Shown one piece after another: positions 53,259 to 64,000 of a DNA stretch of 64,000 nucleotides. Origin of the DNA: Heterotrichella gracilis (lineage: Eukaryota > Sar > Xanthophyceae > Tribonematales > Xanthonemataceae); assembly GCA_032358255.1 (NCBI GenBank), contig JAULBX010023519.1, forward strand, positions 4,211-68,210, read 5' to 3'. The position numbers and the translations under genes are program-made. The notes under the pieces were generated by a model, which worked only from the letters and a program-made list of their open reading frames with translations, ran no database searches and had not been told where the DNA came from. Position 1 is the first letter of the stretch; every line of letters begins with the position of its first letter.

Positions 53259-56200
53259 ATGACTGACCCAAGGGTGCGCTTTGATAAGCGAACACCTCCA
53301 CCCAAGGCTCTTGGTGCCAGCAAGAGCGAGGACGATGAGGAGAAGAAAGAGGAGGAGAAAACGGCGCACCATGGCGGCAGCTGGAAGAACTACATGCAGT
53401 TCAAGAACGAAAAGCTTGGGGAGCAGTTCCGGGAGCATGTCAACAGCCTTGCGACTGTCGCTAGTGCGGTGCCGGAGGACCTCAGATACCTGTTTAAAGG
53501 CGTCTGCATTCATGTCAATGGGCTCACGACCCCCTCCTATTCGGTACGCCTGGGTTCCAATGTCATATGCATGCATATAGGTTATTTAGTATAGCAGTGG
53601 GTTCAGAACGGGCTAGTGACCTGCGTGAGTGTCGGGGGTGTGTTGTGGGTGAAGCTTACATATTGCAATATGTCCTTGGTAAGGTTATCGGCAACAACCA
53701 AGCCAATACTGAGCAATACACCCTCCACCAAGCCGAGATTGTGAAGCCACGCTGCTAAGTCCCCTCGCTGCCTCACATGCTGACATTCCTTTCAATCCCA
53801 TCAAGCTGTCATGCCTTGCCGTCAAGTGGCAAGATCTGAAGCAGACCATGGAGGCGACTTTGCCAAGGAAATAGCCATCTCTAAACCCTAAAGCCAAACC
53901 CTATGGCCCCGGGCTGACATGCCAGTGCATTGCCTTGCCCTCGGTATCAGGAGCTGGAACGAGCCCTGCGCACAGGCAACTTTGCCATTTTCATTCAATA
54001 TAAACCTTAAATCTAGTATTTTTGCTTGCCATTTGAAGACCCTAAACCCTAGACCCATGCTGACAACGCCTTGCCTTGGACCCATGCCAGGAGCTGAAGC
54101 AGATCATGGCCCTGCACGGCGGCGACTTTGCTAACTACTACTCCCGGGACCGGGTCACCCACATCATCTGCAGCAACCTGCCTGACGCCAAGGTGAAGCA
54201 CTTTGACAGGGAGCTCAGCCCAACCCCCGTGGTGTCGCCCGCCTGGATTGTGAAGTGCCTGCAGGAAAGGAGGCTGGTCCCGGTGCGTATTGGGTAGTTG
54301 TAGAAACCGCTGATCACGGTAGATATTTGGGGTAAAAGGAAATGTATGTGCACTCCAGGATTACAGGCGCATGTAACCACACCCGTTTTGTCACCCAACT
54401 AGATCCAGTGTGCCATTCAATCAGTGAGGTATGTGAATTGCAGTTGTACAGCCGGGCGAGCACGCATTTTTTTTATTTTTTATTATAGTGCGCTACCTGC
54501 ATCCCGGCATTATAGCTAATAAAGCATCACAGCGTTTCAGCCACATGTTTGCCAGGATTTGGCTGCTTGCAACTGGAAAAAGCCTGGAGAATCAAAATGT
54601 ATCTAGCCGGCAAGTGTTATAGCCGGCAGCCAATGAGCCAGTGAGCACTTCCCGTGCCGCAGATCGAGGACTTTGTTTTGTGGAAGCTGCGGGACGCCCC
54701 CGGCCAGCGCCGCCTGAAGCAGTTCCACCAGTTCCAGCCCCACCACCTGCCGCCCACCAGCCTCTACCCCTCCCTCCAACCCGGCGCCAATGCTTCCCTT
54801 GGTGCCTCCGGCCCTGCACCTGGCCCTGCCATTGGCCTCGGTGCATCACGCAGGGAACCTCCAAAGAGCGAGCGCCATGAGGCTGGCTTTGGGGCCCATG
54901 CAGTTGGGGATGAATTGCCCAGTGGCATCAACGCCAATGTCAGCCCAGATTTCGCGTTGAATGCCAATTACGCCACCTCCGCTACTGCCCGCTCGAACGC
55001 CAACGCCACCACGCCATCCCCCTGGGTGCGTCAAGTGGATAACGCCACAGACAGAGGTAGCGATGGTGCCACCATTGGCAGCGCAGAAGGTGGGCCGACA
55101 CACAACCCACACCAACAGCAATCCCCACCACACCACCACTACCAGCTGGGGCAAGCACCCCACCACCCCCTCGCTCAGCACCACCACAGCGCCCCCGCGC
55201 TGCCGCCACCCCAGCCGCATCCATCCACATCCCAGGCTCCCCTTGCCATGCACCTAAACACCCGCGGTGGTAATGCTCCCTTCCCGACCACACCAGCCGC
55301 AGCCACACCACCAGGGATGGGCCAGGGGACTGCCACATGGCGGCCTGCGGACCCCTCTCGTGGCGCCATCTCAGCAGGCAACCAGCACCTGCCACCACAC
55401 CAGCAGCATATGCCAGTGACCCACCAGTGCCCACCACTTGGCGCCGCCATGCAGCACCACATGCAGCCCCCAGCTAGTGCTTACACAGCCACCATCCAGC
55501 AACAGCAGCAGCCACCAGGCGGCCGCCCACCTACCCATGACCACCCACCTCTGAGCGCCGCCTCAGTGGCCACTCACCACCCGCCACCTGGAACCACCAC
55601 CACTCACAACCACCCGCCACCTCCCTCCGCACCCCCCACCCACCACCACCCACAACCTCCCTCCGACCCCCTGGCCAACCTCCACCTGCCACCTGGCGCC
55701 ACCCCCGAGGAAGAGATGCGGCTGGCCCAGCGGGTGGCTGCCGCCAAGCGGGGGGCGTGTGATTTGCTGCGGGGACCCCCAAGGTCATCGCACGATGACC
55801 CAAATTTCATGGAGACCTACTTCAAGTCGTCGCGCCTGCACTTCATTGGTGGGTGGCGATGGCGGTGGTGCATGGCGGCACTGTGCTTGCTGGAAGGCTT
55901 GATGGCGGTGGTCATTGTGTGTGTGCCCGCATGGGTCCCGTGGTGGTGCTGCGTGAGCATTACAGTGCATTTTGTGGCTCTGGTAGCGCTGGCAATGATC
56001 AAGATTTCACGGACATGTTCCCCCCGTTGCAGCTAACAGGCCCCATTTGTGCACATGCGCAGCCTTTTCCCACAAAAAGTACCATATTCTCACACCACCT
56101 TCTGCACAGGCACCTGGGAGGGCGCGCTTACTATCAAGCAGCAGCTTCGAAACCAAAGTGACGCTGCTTTGTAAAATGATAATAATATATTGAGAATACA

Positions 56201-59200
56201 GATAAAAAAAAGTATTCTCTACTATGACACGAAATCCATGAACCCTGTGGTATGTAAAATGTAGATCCAAAATTACCATGTGCATAGGTTCCATATTCAC
56301 ACATAAACCCCTGGTTGGAATAAGTGAGTTGATGGTTAAAAATGCACAGGCACCTGGAAGGCGCGCATCGAGACCCTCATGCTCACCCACGGAGGCTCAG
56401 CGCCCCAGCCCAAACCCCACGCGCCGGGTCCAGATGGGCGGCGCAGCGGCGAGCGCACCATCATCCACCTAGACATGGACTGCTTCTTTGCATCGGTGGC
56501 TGCGCTGGCGCACCCAGTGCTTGCAGGTGCGGAATCTGAACCACAAAACCCTGAAATATAAAACCCTAGTGTAGGGTGTGAAACATGTGCTGCTCTTCTG
56601 TTGGGTGCATGTGTGGCTGTCAAGCATCAGATTCTATCCCATGCCCTTCTCTCCACACGTGCTTGTGAATGGTTGAAGTCCTCCTGAGCAAAGATCTTGC
56701 TGAGCGGTGGCTTGCAATTCCCCCCTCCCCACACAATTATATACACACCCTCTTCTTCAGGCAAGCCCCTGGTGGTGAGCCACAGCGCCTCCGACCGGGG
56801 CTCGGGCGAGGTGTCGGCAGCAAACTACGAGGCGCGCACACACGGCATCCGCTCAGGCATGTTCATCGCTGAAGCCCTGCGCCGCTGCCCCACCCTCCTG
56901 GTCATGCCCTACGAGTTTGACAAATATGAGGCGATTTCGGAGACGGTGTTTTGCATCCTGCTGCGCGTGAGCGGCGGGGTGCTGCCTGTGTCGTGCGACG
57001 AGGCGTATGTGGATGTGACGGGGCTGGGGGATGCGGAGGAGATTGCGGCACGCATCCGGCGGGAGGTGGGTGGTTTGGGGGGTGTGGGGGTGTTGGATGC
57101 CAGCATCGCATGAGGCTCTATGAGCATCCACAGCAGCATGTACAACAAACCTTTTTTTTAAAGTATAAATCTAAACATTGCCCCGCCAGCGCCAGATCGA
57201 CATGCAAGGTGATTTTTGTACCTCAAGGAAAATGTCTTCAATTTTAATCCAATTAATGTGTGCAGGTGTTTGAGACCACCCGGTGCCCTGCCAGCGCCGG
57301 CATTGGCCCCAACATGCTGATGGCCAAGCTGGCCACCACCCGCGCCAAGCCCAACGGCCAGTTCTACGTGAGGCAGCACCAGGCAATGGAGTTCCTGGCG
57401 GACATGGCAGCGGCGGACTTGCCAGGCAGGGTGGCTAACACTGTGTAGGGTTTTGAGTTTAGGGTTTGCCAGGCGGGGGCTGGGTGGCAAACACATGTGG
57501 ATGGCATAATGGTAGCTTTGTTGATGTTTGTGTGGTTTGTGGAAGTCACACCATACAGGAACTGCAGGAGCTATCCATCAAACCCCTTTCCCCCAGCAGC
57601 CCTCATTACCATTACCCAGGGTAGCCCTCCTCCACCCGCACCCCACCACCCACCCACCCCCACCCATCCCCGCAGGCATCGGCTGGTCCCTGCGCCAGCG
57701 CCTGGCATCCCTGGGGATCGACAAGGTGCGCGACGTGCGGCAGAAAAACCGGGACGCGCTCCAACGCGAGCTTGGGGACAAGACCGGGTCCATGTTGTGG
57801 GAATATGCGCACGGCAGGGATGCGCGGGTGGTGGAGGCGCCCAAGGGGAGGAAGAGCGTGGGGGCGGAGGTGAATTGGGGGGTGCGGTTCAGGGATGAGG
57901 CGGAGGCGGAGCGCTTTCTGGAGGGGGTGGCGGGGGAGGTGGGTTGGGTGGGTTGAGGGGTGACCGCGTGTATGTGCAGCTTTGCCCATGTGTTGGATTT
58001 GCTGGCAGTCTTGTTGCAGGTGAGTGGGGTGGTATTACATGCAGGTAGATGGAATCTTTGACCCAGCATCCATCATCATGTATGCCATTTGCTTCGCACC
58101 ATACCCCTCAAGCTCAACGGCCATGCTCATGTGCCCAACGTCCAGAGGTCAGCGCATGGCCAACCCCTAGCCTCCACCCCCAACCCCCCTTGCGCAACCT
58201 CCACCCCACCCACCACCCCCGCCCCAGGTTGCCGCCCGCCTCCACTCCGCCGGCGCGCGTGGCCGCACCATCACGCTCAAGCTGAAGCGCCGCAAGGCGG
58301 GCGCCCCCGACCCCCCCAAGTTCCTGGGCTGCGGCCACTGCGACAGCCTGTCCCGCTCAACCACCCTCAGCCACTGCACGGCATCTGCCCAGAAGCTGGC
58401 CCAGGAGGGGTTGGCCATGCTGCGCGCGCTGCGGGTGGCGCCCGACCAGATCCGGGGCGTGGGGCTCAGTGTGCGTGCAAACCCTTCAAACCCTAAAACC
58501 CTCGTGGTTTGTACAATTTCCCCTCTCTATATAAAGGCATAAAATGCCAAAGTTTGTTGGACCCTAACCACAGATCAGGGGCGTGGGGCTCAGCGTGCGT
58601 GCCAACCCCCCTTCATACCCCAAAACCCTTATATTCAGAACCCTTAGTTATACCCTAAAACCTTGTCTGGGGTTGGCGAGCAAGCGGTGCCACGCAGTGC
58701 TGCTGTCTGCGTAGGTCACATGCAAGCGTTCCTTGTAGCTGCGCAAGTGATTGTCAGGGAACACCACATGTCAATAGCATGCATACATGTCACATGTCGA
58801 AATATGCGTGATGCACAGTCGCACTGCTTGGTTGAACAACCGACCAGTATTAGTACATGCACATGTCAGGTGCAATTGTCCTCGCAAATTTAATTGCTGT
58901 GCAATTGTTCTCGCCGATCTAGTTTTTAAGTTGCAATTGTGTGTTCATCCCTCAGGTGACCAAGCTGGATACAGACCAGGGATCAGCCGCCACCCGCCCT
59001 GGATCAGCAGCACCCTCCAGGGTCCCGGCAGGTCCCCCCACCACATATGACCCCCGTGCGCGCACCCCCTGGGGATTCATGCAACCCCCGCAGCAGCAGC
59101 AGCGGTCCCCGGGTGATGATGGTGGGGATGCAATGCAGGCCGGCGTTAATCGGCTGTTTGCGGCGTCTCCAAAGCAGGCGGCAAGGGGGTTGCTGGGAAC

Positions 59201-62045
59201 GGGTGGGGAGGTGGGTGGTGCAGATGGGGGTGGTGTGGGGGTTGCGGGGGGATTTCAGCATGAGGAGGATGTGGGTGGGGATGGTGGTGAGGGCAGTGGG
59301 TTGGAGCTGCATTTGTCGGATGGGGATGAGGATGAGGAGATTGGGGATTGGCAGGCAGGCGACGGGGATGGTAATCGGGGACCTGCTGCCATTGGCGAAA
59401 GTGGCCTGCCAGGAGGGGGGCGCAGTACAATTGACCAGGGAGGCATGGCAGATGAGGATGTGGTGCTTGACACACCTGATTCAAACCACGGGGAGGGAAG
59501 CCAGGCGGAACTTCAAGGGGAGCGCACCATGACAAGCCAAAAGGAGGATGATAATGCCGCCACCCCAGCACCTGGGTCCCTCCCCTTTGCTGCCACCCCT
59601 GCTGCTCCCCTGGCCTCCTCCGCCGCAGCCATAACCACAGCCGTCGCCACAGGATACACCCCGCACCCCCCACCAGCACCCCCACCACCAGCAGCAGTAT
59701 TCACCCCGCAGCTGGGCCAGCGCACCCCCGCCAGCGCGCCACCTGGCAGCCCACCACACGACGCCGTCAACGTGGCAGGCAGCGCAGCCAAAGCCCACGT
59801 AACGCCTCATCCCCGGCTCTCGCCTGCGCAGCGCCCCCGCCACTTTGCGCCCCCTGGGGGGACCACCTCGCCGGCGCGTGTGCACCCTCCAGAGGAGCAT
59901 CATCAGCCCCAGGATCGCAAAACCGGGGAGGAGGGCACACATGGAGGCGCACATGGTCGCCCCATGGATGCTGGCCCAAGCACATGGGTCCCATGCCCCG
60001 TTGACGTGGACCCTGCAGTGTGGGCGCAGCTGCCCAGGGACATCCAGCGCGAGATCGCCGACCAAAACCCTACCGAAAACCCTAGCCAGAACCCCGCACC
60101 CAGCCCGGGGCCCACCCGCCAGTCCCAAGGCACGCCCGGCTCCAAAACCGCACGGGGCGTGACCTCCCCTGGTGTTGGCCATTTCCCCACCTTGGATGCG
60201 TTTGTGGGCAGCCCGGCGTCCCAGCCTGCGCCCGGCAGCCAACCACAACCACGTGGTTCACCGGGCGATGGGGGTGCGCCAGCTGGCGGCGTCATCCTGG
60301 CGCTGCCCCCTGCCTCCCAGTTGGACGCCTCGGTGCTTGATGCGCTGCCGCTGGCTGTCAGGCGGGAGCTGCTGCGAGCATACGGTGGGTGGTGGGTCGC
60401 CATCGTGGCCAACACAATGTATGATCATCACCATCATCATGTGTAATTGCCATATCATGATCAACATGTTATGTTTACCCTAGACAGAATTCTGCGAATG
60501 ACTTGAGTATAAGTATGGCGTACCATCATGGCAATGGCAATTCTGAATCAGCATGGTCAATGACAAGAATCGCCACCATCGTCCTCGAATTATAATTAGA
60601 TGATAATTCCCAAGCATTCCAGCATTCACAGAATTAACAGCCGGCCTTGCAGGTACGGGGCCAAGCTTGTACTAGATGTATGAAAATATTGACTGTCAAT
60701 TTCATTTAATACTGAGATTTCCTGCGACCACCTCCATCTTGCAGGCATGGGGGTGCAGCGCAGCCCGCCAGGTGTCAAGCGCAAGCGGGCAGGGGGGCGG
60801 GGGCACCAGCCTGGCAGGGGAGGGGGGCCTGGGGAGAGGCCACGTGGAGGGGGGGCGGGTGGTGGAGGGGCGCCGGCCGCAGGACCCTCCACTTCTCGCC
60901 AACCAGCCAGGTAGGGGGAAGGCTTGGTTGATGGCGGTCTGGGTGGTGAACCTGACAAGGAGGGGCTTCATCTTGGTTGGGGGGACTTGTTTTTGGTTGA
61001 ACATTAGATTGCATGATCGAACCTCATTAGGGCGTACACTCACAAGGCCCAATGGGTGCGCTGCAGGGGTACCTTGGAGGGTAATGCTGTTTTGACTGCA
61101 ACCCCGATTAAGGTTAAACCTATTAGGATTAAACCCTCTGGGAGCTAATCGTGACGTGAGAATAATCCCTGACCTTTGTAACCCTATTAGGTTATCCTAC
61201 TGTATTCCCTGTGCAGGGGAGGCGTGGGCAGCGTGACGCTGTCCCAGGTGGACCCCGCATTCCTGCAGGAGCTGCCGGAGGACCTGAGGACAGAGCTGCT
61301 GGCCTCCCTGCGCCGGCCACATGCACAGAACACCCATGTGCGTCCACATGCGCCACCTGGCGCACCACCAGGGGGGAGCCAAGAGGAAGCACCGGATGGT
61401 GAGGCGCAGGGGGAGCGAGAGGTGTATGCTCTAGGGGAGGTGCAGCGCCTGGCGGATGTTTTTCACGCCAGGGACTATGGCGCCTTTGGTGCAGCGTTGC
61501 GGGCGGCTGTGGAGGAAATTTCGGCACGGCAGGCACTGGCAAGCCAGCAGCAGCAGCAGCAGGAGGAAACCCTAAACCCTTCATTAGGGTCTCCCAGCCA
61601 GCAGCAGCAGGACCAAGTGGCCCTGAAACCCCCCGAAGCCCAAAACTCTGCCATTGGGTCTCCCAGCAAGCAGCAGCAGCAGCAGACGCCAGACCATCCC
61701 ATAGGGTCTCCCAACTCAGGGGAGAAGCTTCCAACGAGCGCTGCACCACCTGCCACGTCAGCATGCACCCACGCCGGCGGTGTTGCTGACGTGGCACGCC
61801 ACCTGGCAGACCTGCGGGCGGTGCTGGTGCGGGGCATATGCGCAGCTGCGGGGCGCAACCTGGTGCAGGCGCGCAGCATGGTGCGCGAGGTGGTGCGGGT
61901 GGGGGAGGGGGTGGCGCATGGGCGTGTGGGTGAGGGTGGGGGCTTGCCTGGTGTGGCGCAGGGTGTTGTGGGTGCTGTGCAGGCGCACGTCAGGGAGGTG
62001 TATGGGGGGGGGCAGCTGAAGCTGACCACGTTTTTGGAGGGGTGA
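53259..62045 (+). CDS. REV1: DNA repair protein REV1 (Y-family deoxycytidyl transferase)
   Basis: Eleven phase-consistent exons: 53259-53543, 54091-54282, 54663-55848, 56350-56526, 56761-57065, 57266-57425, 57676-57938, 58228-58470, 58956-60384, 60745-60910, 61217-62045; about 1,744 residues. REV1 inserts dCMP opposite lesions and scaffolds other translesion polymerases. Order: N-terminal BRCT (FKGVCIHVNGLT, GGDFANYYSRDRVTHIICSN, PAWIVKCLQERRLVP); a ~395-residue His/Pro/Gln-rich insert; a Rev1-specific segment (DPNFMETYFKSSRLHFIG); catalytic core with IIHLDMDCFF (Asp ~596/598), ARTHGIRSGM and SCDEAYVDVT (~693/694), GIGPNMLMAKLA and a helix-hairpin-like LPGIGWSLRQRL; little finger (TITLKLKRR); three ubiquitin-binding motifs near residues 1280 (WAQLPRDIQREI), 1390 (LDALPLAVRREL) and 1475 (LQELPEDLRTEL); and a C-terminal polymerase-binding-like helical domain. 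The exon ending at 57425 uses a GC donor. Confidence 0.93.
53811..53965 (+). repeat. Decayed acceptor-side echoes of REV1 exon 2
   Basis: ATCTGAAGCAGACCATGGAG then GCGACTTTGCCAAGGA (about 53832-53870) and CAGGAGCTGGAACGAGCCCT then CAACTTTGCC (about 53948-53985) are diverged copies of CAGGAGCTGAAGCAGATCAT, GGCGACTTTGCTAAC at 54088. Confidence 0.7.
54663..55700 (+). repeat. His/Pro/Gln-rich low-complexity coding block in REV1
   Basis: CACCACCA- and CCACC-type runs encode long His/Pro/Gln/Thr tracts between the BRCT and catalytic domains. The block is open throughout and is retained within one phase-consistent exon of 1,186 bases, unusually long for this window. Confidence 0.8.
56100..56135 (+). 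repeat. Acceptor-side echo of REV1 exon 4
   Basis: CTGCACAGGCACCTGGGAGG, then GCGCGC repeats ATGCACAGGCACCTGGAAGG, then CGCGC at 56343-56370; the AG acceptor is intact, 246 bases upstream. Confidence 0.85.
56668..56686. repeat. Solo terminus of the AGGAGGACTT family
   Basis: GGTTGAAGTCCTCCTGAG matches the right end of the palindromic elements (TTGAAGTCCTCCT); no left partner is visible nearby. In a REV1 intron. Confidence 0.45.
57455..57490 (+). repeat. Echo of REV1 exon 6 end including its GC donor
   Basis: TTTGCCAGGCGGGGGCTGGG resembles the exon end and donor CTTGCCAGGCAGGGTGGC at 57419-57436, with a TTTAGGG tract between. Confidence 0.65.
58085..58145 (+). repeat. Partial internal echo of REV1 exon 8
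   Basis: CGCACCATACCCCTCAAGCT resembles CGCACCATCACGCTCAAGCT at 58263-58285. This copy lies upstream of the exon and lacks an acceptor. Confidence 0.6.
58568..58612 (+). repeat. Donor-side echo of REV1 exon 8
   Basis: CAGATCAGGGGCGTGGGGCT, then CAGCGTGCGTGC repeats the exon end and GTGCGTGC donor at 58447-58480, followed again by aaaccc tracts. Confidence 0.9.
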
Positions 62046-63532
62046 GGGGGGAGGAGACCTGGGTGACGGGTTGAGGAGTGGGGGTGGGGTTTGCTACTCC
62101 ACTCAAATTTCAGTTGTGCAGGCTTGTGTACATTTTGGGTTTTGTGTTGGTCGTGTGATTTTTTGTTGACATGTTTTTATTTGTGTGTTGTTTTAGTATC
62201 CTTTGGGGCGTTTACTGCTTCATTTGCATTTTCATTTGCTGTTTTGGGCACAATAATGCCAGGGATATTCCCAATATAATACTGTAGTGAGTGTCACCAT
62301 GCTTCTTAGGGTAAATGGGTGTGCATGTGGGTGCATAGGGTTGGTACTGGAACGAAACCCTAGGGGTACTTTAAGGGCTGTAGACCAAATGTAGCGAGGA
62401 GCAAGGGTGAATGTGATCCCATTAGGACCTTGGGTACACCTTCAGGAAGTGTAGGTATTATCGACCCACGTCCCCATGGTCTGCTAGGGGTTCACATAGT
62501 GCGTTTGCGTAGGAGAGCAAGAATGTGCTGATAGCTGCAGCATCTCGCAGCCCAACTGACCGATAGTGGTATCCAAGTGCTGTTGGTAGTATGTTGGACT
62601 GTGTTACATTTGTGCTGCCACCCGGTTCAGGTCGGCATTGCAGGCTCTAGCTTAGGGGGCACACCGGTTGTTTTGCAGGCAACCGCCCGAGGCAGTAGAC
62701 TTTGGTATAGTGAACCAGATGGGCTTATGAATTGAATAAAAGCTTTCTTTTTGTGCAGCTACCAGGCCCATGCCGGGTACACTCTGTAAAAAAGCAATAT
62801 TTGCTCTACACCCTAGGGCCTGTTTCCCGATGAATCCCATATAATTCCCTACACCTTGATGGCCCGTACGATGTAGTACTCAATTACCCAACATTGTCAG
62901 CGTGATACAACAGATTGAATTTAAAAATAAGCCCGCTTAGAAGCAAAAGAATGATGCTGCATATGATGTCTACACAAAAAATTAATCGAAATGTTTCGAT
63001 ATATCATCATGAATCAATGATTCATTTTGCAGAGTACACTTAGCTAGTCACATCTGGCGAACTGTTGATGGCGCTGCCCTACCATGGCCTATTCCCTGAT
63101 AGTATTATTAGCTGCAACTGGGCAACAATGACACCGTGTAATTACTGTACCAATCAGCACCACCACTGAAACCCGTAAAAATGGCCCTGAGACAATATCC
63201 AAGGTGAAGAAGTCGCGCCTATCTGAAATTGAGAAGCACAAGAAGTGGCCGTGGTGGTGCAACGCAGCATACAATACGCACCAAACACCCAAGCGTACAG
63301 CAAATCCACTGTGCGCCAAGCTGCAGTGCACCACGTGCATCACCTGCAGCTACACCAACCCTAAACCCTAAAGAGGACAACTAGTAAGAAACCAATCCCC
63401 CCAGACCTCCTTTCAGCTAAATCGGCTCCCGCATGTTCTCAACCAACGCGCTTGTTCACGGACAGGCTGTGTAGCTGACAGTGCTTATTTCATCATTACC
63501 TTATCCAAAGCCCCCGCATGAATATCCCCGCC
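62046..63532. other. Intergenic stretch between convergent genes
   Basis: REV1 3' flank followed by AT-richer sequence. No exon, RNA gene or element recognised apart from short CCCTAAACCC near 63358-63372. Confidence 0.6.
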
Positions 63533-63703
63533 TCATGTGAGGTTGGCCATCCACGCCTTTCTGTGCACCGCCGGTGGCACCGCCTGGTGCAGTGCAGTGC
63601 CCGGCAGCGCGCATGCCAGCGCCCCCACCGCCCGCTGCACCTCCACCAGGCTCTCGGTGAGCTGGCACAGGCCAAACAGGAAGTTGTAGAAGCGCAGCTT
63701 GGC
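63533..63703 (-). CDS. Terminal exon of an unidentified gene extending beyond the right edge
   Basis: After the acceptor CCTGCAG the minus strand reads AKLRFYNFLFGLCQLTESLV, then EVQRAVGALACALPG and a stop (TGA at 63533), 56 residues in all. Composition and helix-like periodicity support coding. Two echoes of the exon start at 63.77 and 63.86 kb support the splice site. The upstream exons are outside the window; I do not recognise the family. Confidence 0.6.
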   Translation of the reverse strand, partial: AKLRFYNFLFGLCQLTESLVEVQRAVGALACALPGTALHQAVPPAVHRKAWMANLT

Positions 63704-63767
63704 CTGCAGGGGGCGGGGTGGGAGGGGGGTGTGTGTAGAAAAAACAAAAATAATGATAAAATACCGT

Positions 63768-63885
63768 TAACATGTTGTAGAAGCGCAGCTTGGCCTGCAG
63801 GGGAGGGGGGGAGTTCAAAACAAAAACAAATTGTAAAATAAAGAAGAAGTAGAGGCGCAGCTTGGTCTGTAAAAGGTGATAAATT
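63768..63885 (-). repeat. Two acceptor-side echoes of the terminal exon at 63703
   Basis: TGTTGTAGAAGCGCAGCTTG then GCCTGCAGGGG (plus strand, ~63773-63803) and AAGTAGAGGCGCAGCTTGGT then CTGT (~63847-63870) repeat AGTTGTAGAAGCGCAGCTTG then GCCTGCAGGGG at 63681-63712. Confidence 0.9.
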
Positions 63886-64000
63886 TACAGCATTATTGCA
63901 ATATACTCCTAATGTGAAGGAGCCATCGCAGAAATGGCCAATAATTATCCTTTTACTGAATTACTACTTTCCATCACAATCCACTGTCACAAATAACACG

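Noticed and set aside
59481-60248. 255-codon minus-strand frame within REV1
   Set aside because: Shadow of the REV1 long exon; the plus strand has phase-consistent exons and UBM motifs here.
60610-60660. Third LINE 3' fragment (CAGCCGGCCTTGCAGGTACGG)
   Set aside because: Resembles the LINE 3' end only over about 40 bases with gaps; too weak to annotate, mentioned only as a possibility.
1-64000. tRNA, rRNA, riboswitch or bacterial operon features
   Set aside because: No cloverleaf, rRNA core or bacterial promoter/Shine-Dalgarno pattern was recognised; the only RNA-like signal is the weak box A/B pair at 10.84 kb.

Overview
The window is nuclear DNA of an intron-rich photosynthetic eukaryote, most likely a green alga. 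Every gene I could resolve is split by GT-AG introns (plus two probable GC-AG introns), with donors mostly gtgagt, gtgcgc or gtgggt. Third positions are GC-rich. Several genes are Viridiplantae-type (SnRK2-like kinase, DUF7794 type I membrane protein, DUF2358/NTF2-like protein, plant-type organellar MscS). Introns and spacers are peppered with short TTTAGGG/CCCTAAA tracts, the plant-type telomere heptamer. Exon models were built by hand from reading frames, splice sites and phase; unless stated otherwise, all internal junctions in a model agree in phase.

Layout, left to right: C-terminal part of an MscS-like channel (+, 436-3267); a long coiled-coil protein (-, 4306 to about 9.87 kb) with a LINE 3' fragment in an intron; a retroelement-like spacer; a DUF2358/NTF2-like gene (+, 5' end unresolved, to 13526); a secreted/transmembrane RING protein (+, 14099-17888); a fused YbaK-type deacylase / linker domain / DEDDy 3'-5' exonuclease (-, 18903-25667); a Pro/Gln/Tyr-rich protein with Ala-rich tandem units (+, 27605-30430); a DUF7794-like membrane protein (-, 31769-34341); a TrmA/RlmD-type RNA m5U methyltransferase (+, 35357-39833); an SnRK2-like kinase (-, 42154-46724); a long gene-poor stretch with two possible exons near 50.2-50.7 kb; an XPA-like repair protein (-, 51204-52545); REV1 (+, 53259-62045); and the last exon of an unidentified gene entering from the right edge (-, 63533-63703).

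The gene set is mainly housekeeping. The clearest functional link is the divergent XPA/REV1 pair, nucleotide excision repair next to translesion synthesis, sharing a spacer of about 0.7 kb that holds a small element with inverted termini. The exonuclease fusion and the RNA methyltransferase both concern RNA or tRNA quality. There are no operons.

The most striking feature is not a gene. In almost every resolved gene, the introns (and some 3' flanks) carry one to five degraded or near-perfect tandem copies of the adjoining exon edge together with its splice site. These 'exon-edge echoes' often abut TTTAGGG tracts. They occur at both donors and acceptors, on both strands and across unrelated genes, so they look like a genome-wide process of intron growth or turnover. 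A second unexplained family is a short palindrome with AGGAGGACTT termini, present at 23.56, 39.27 and 52.79 kb, with a single end at 56.67 kb.
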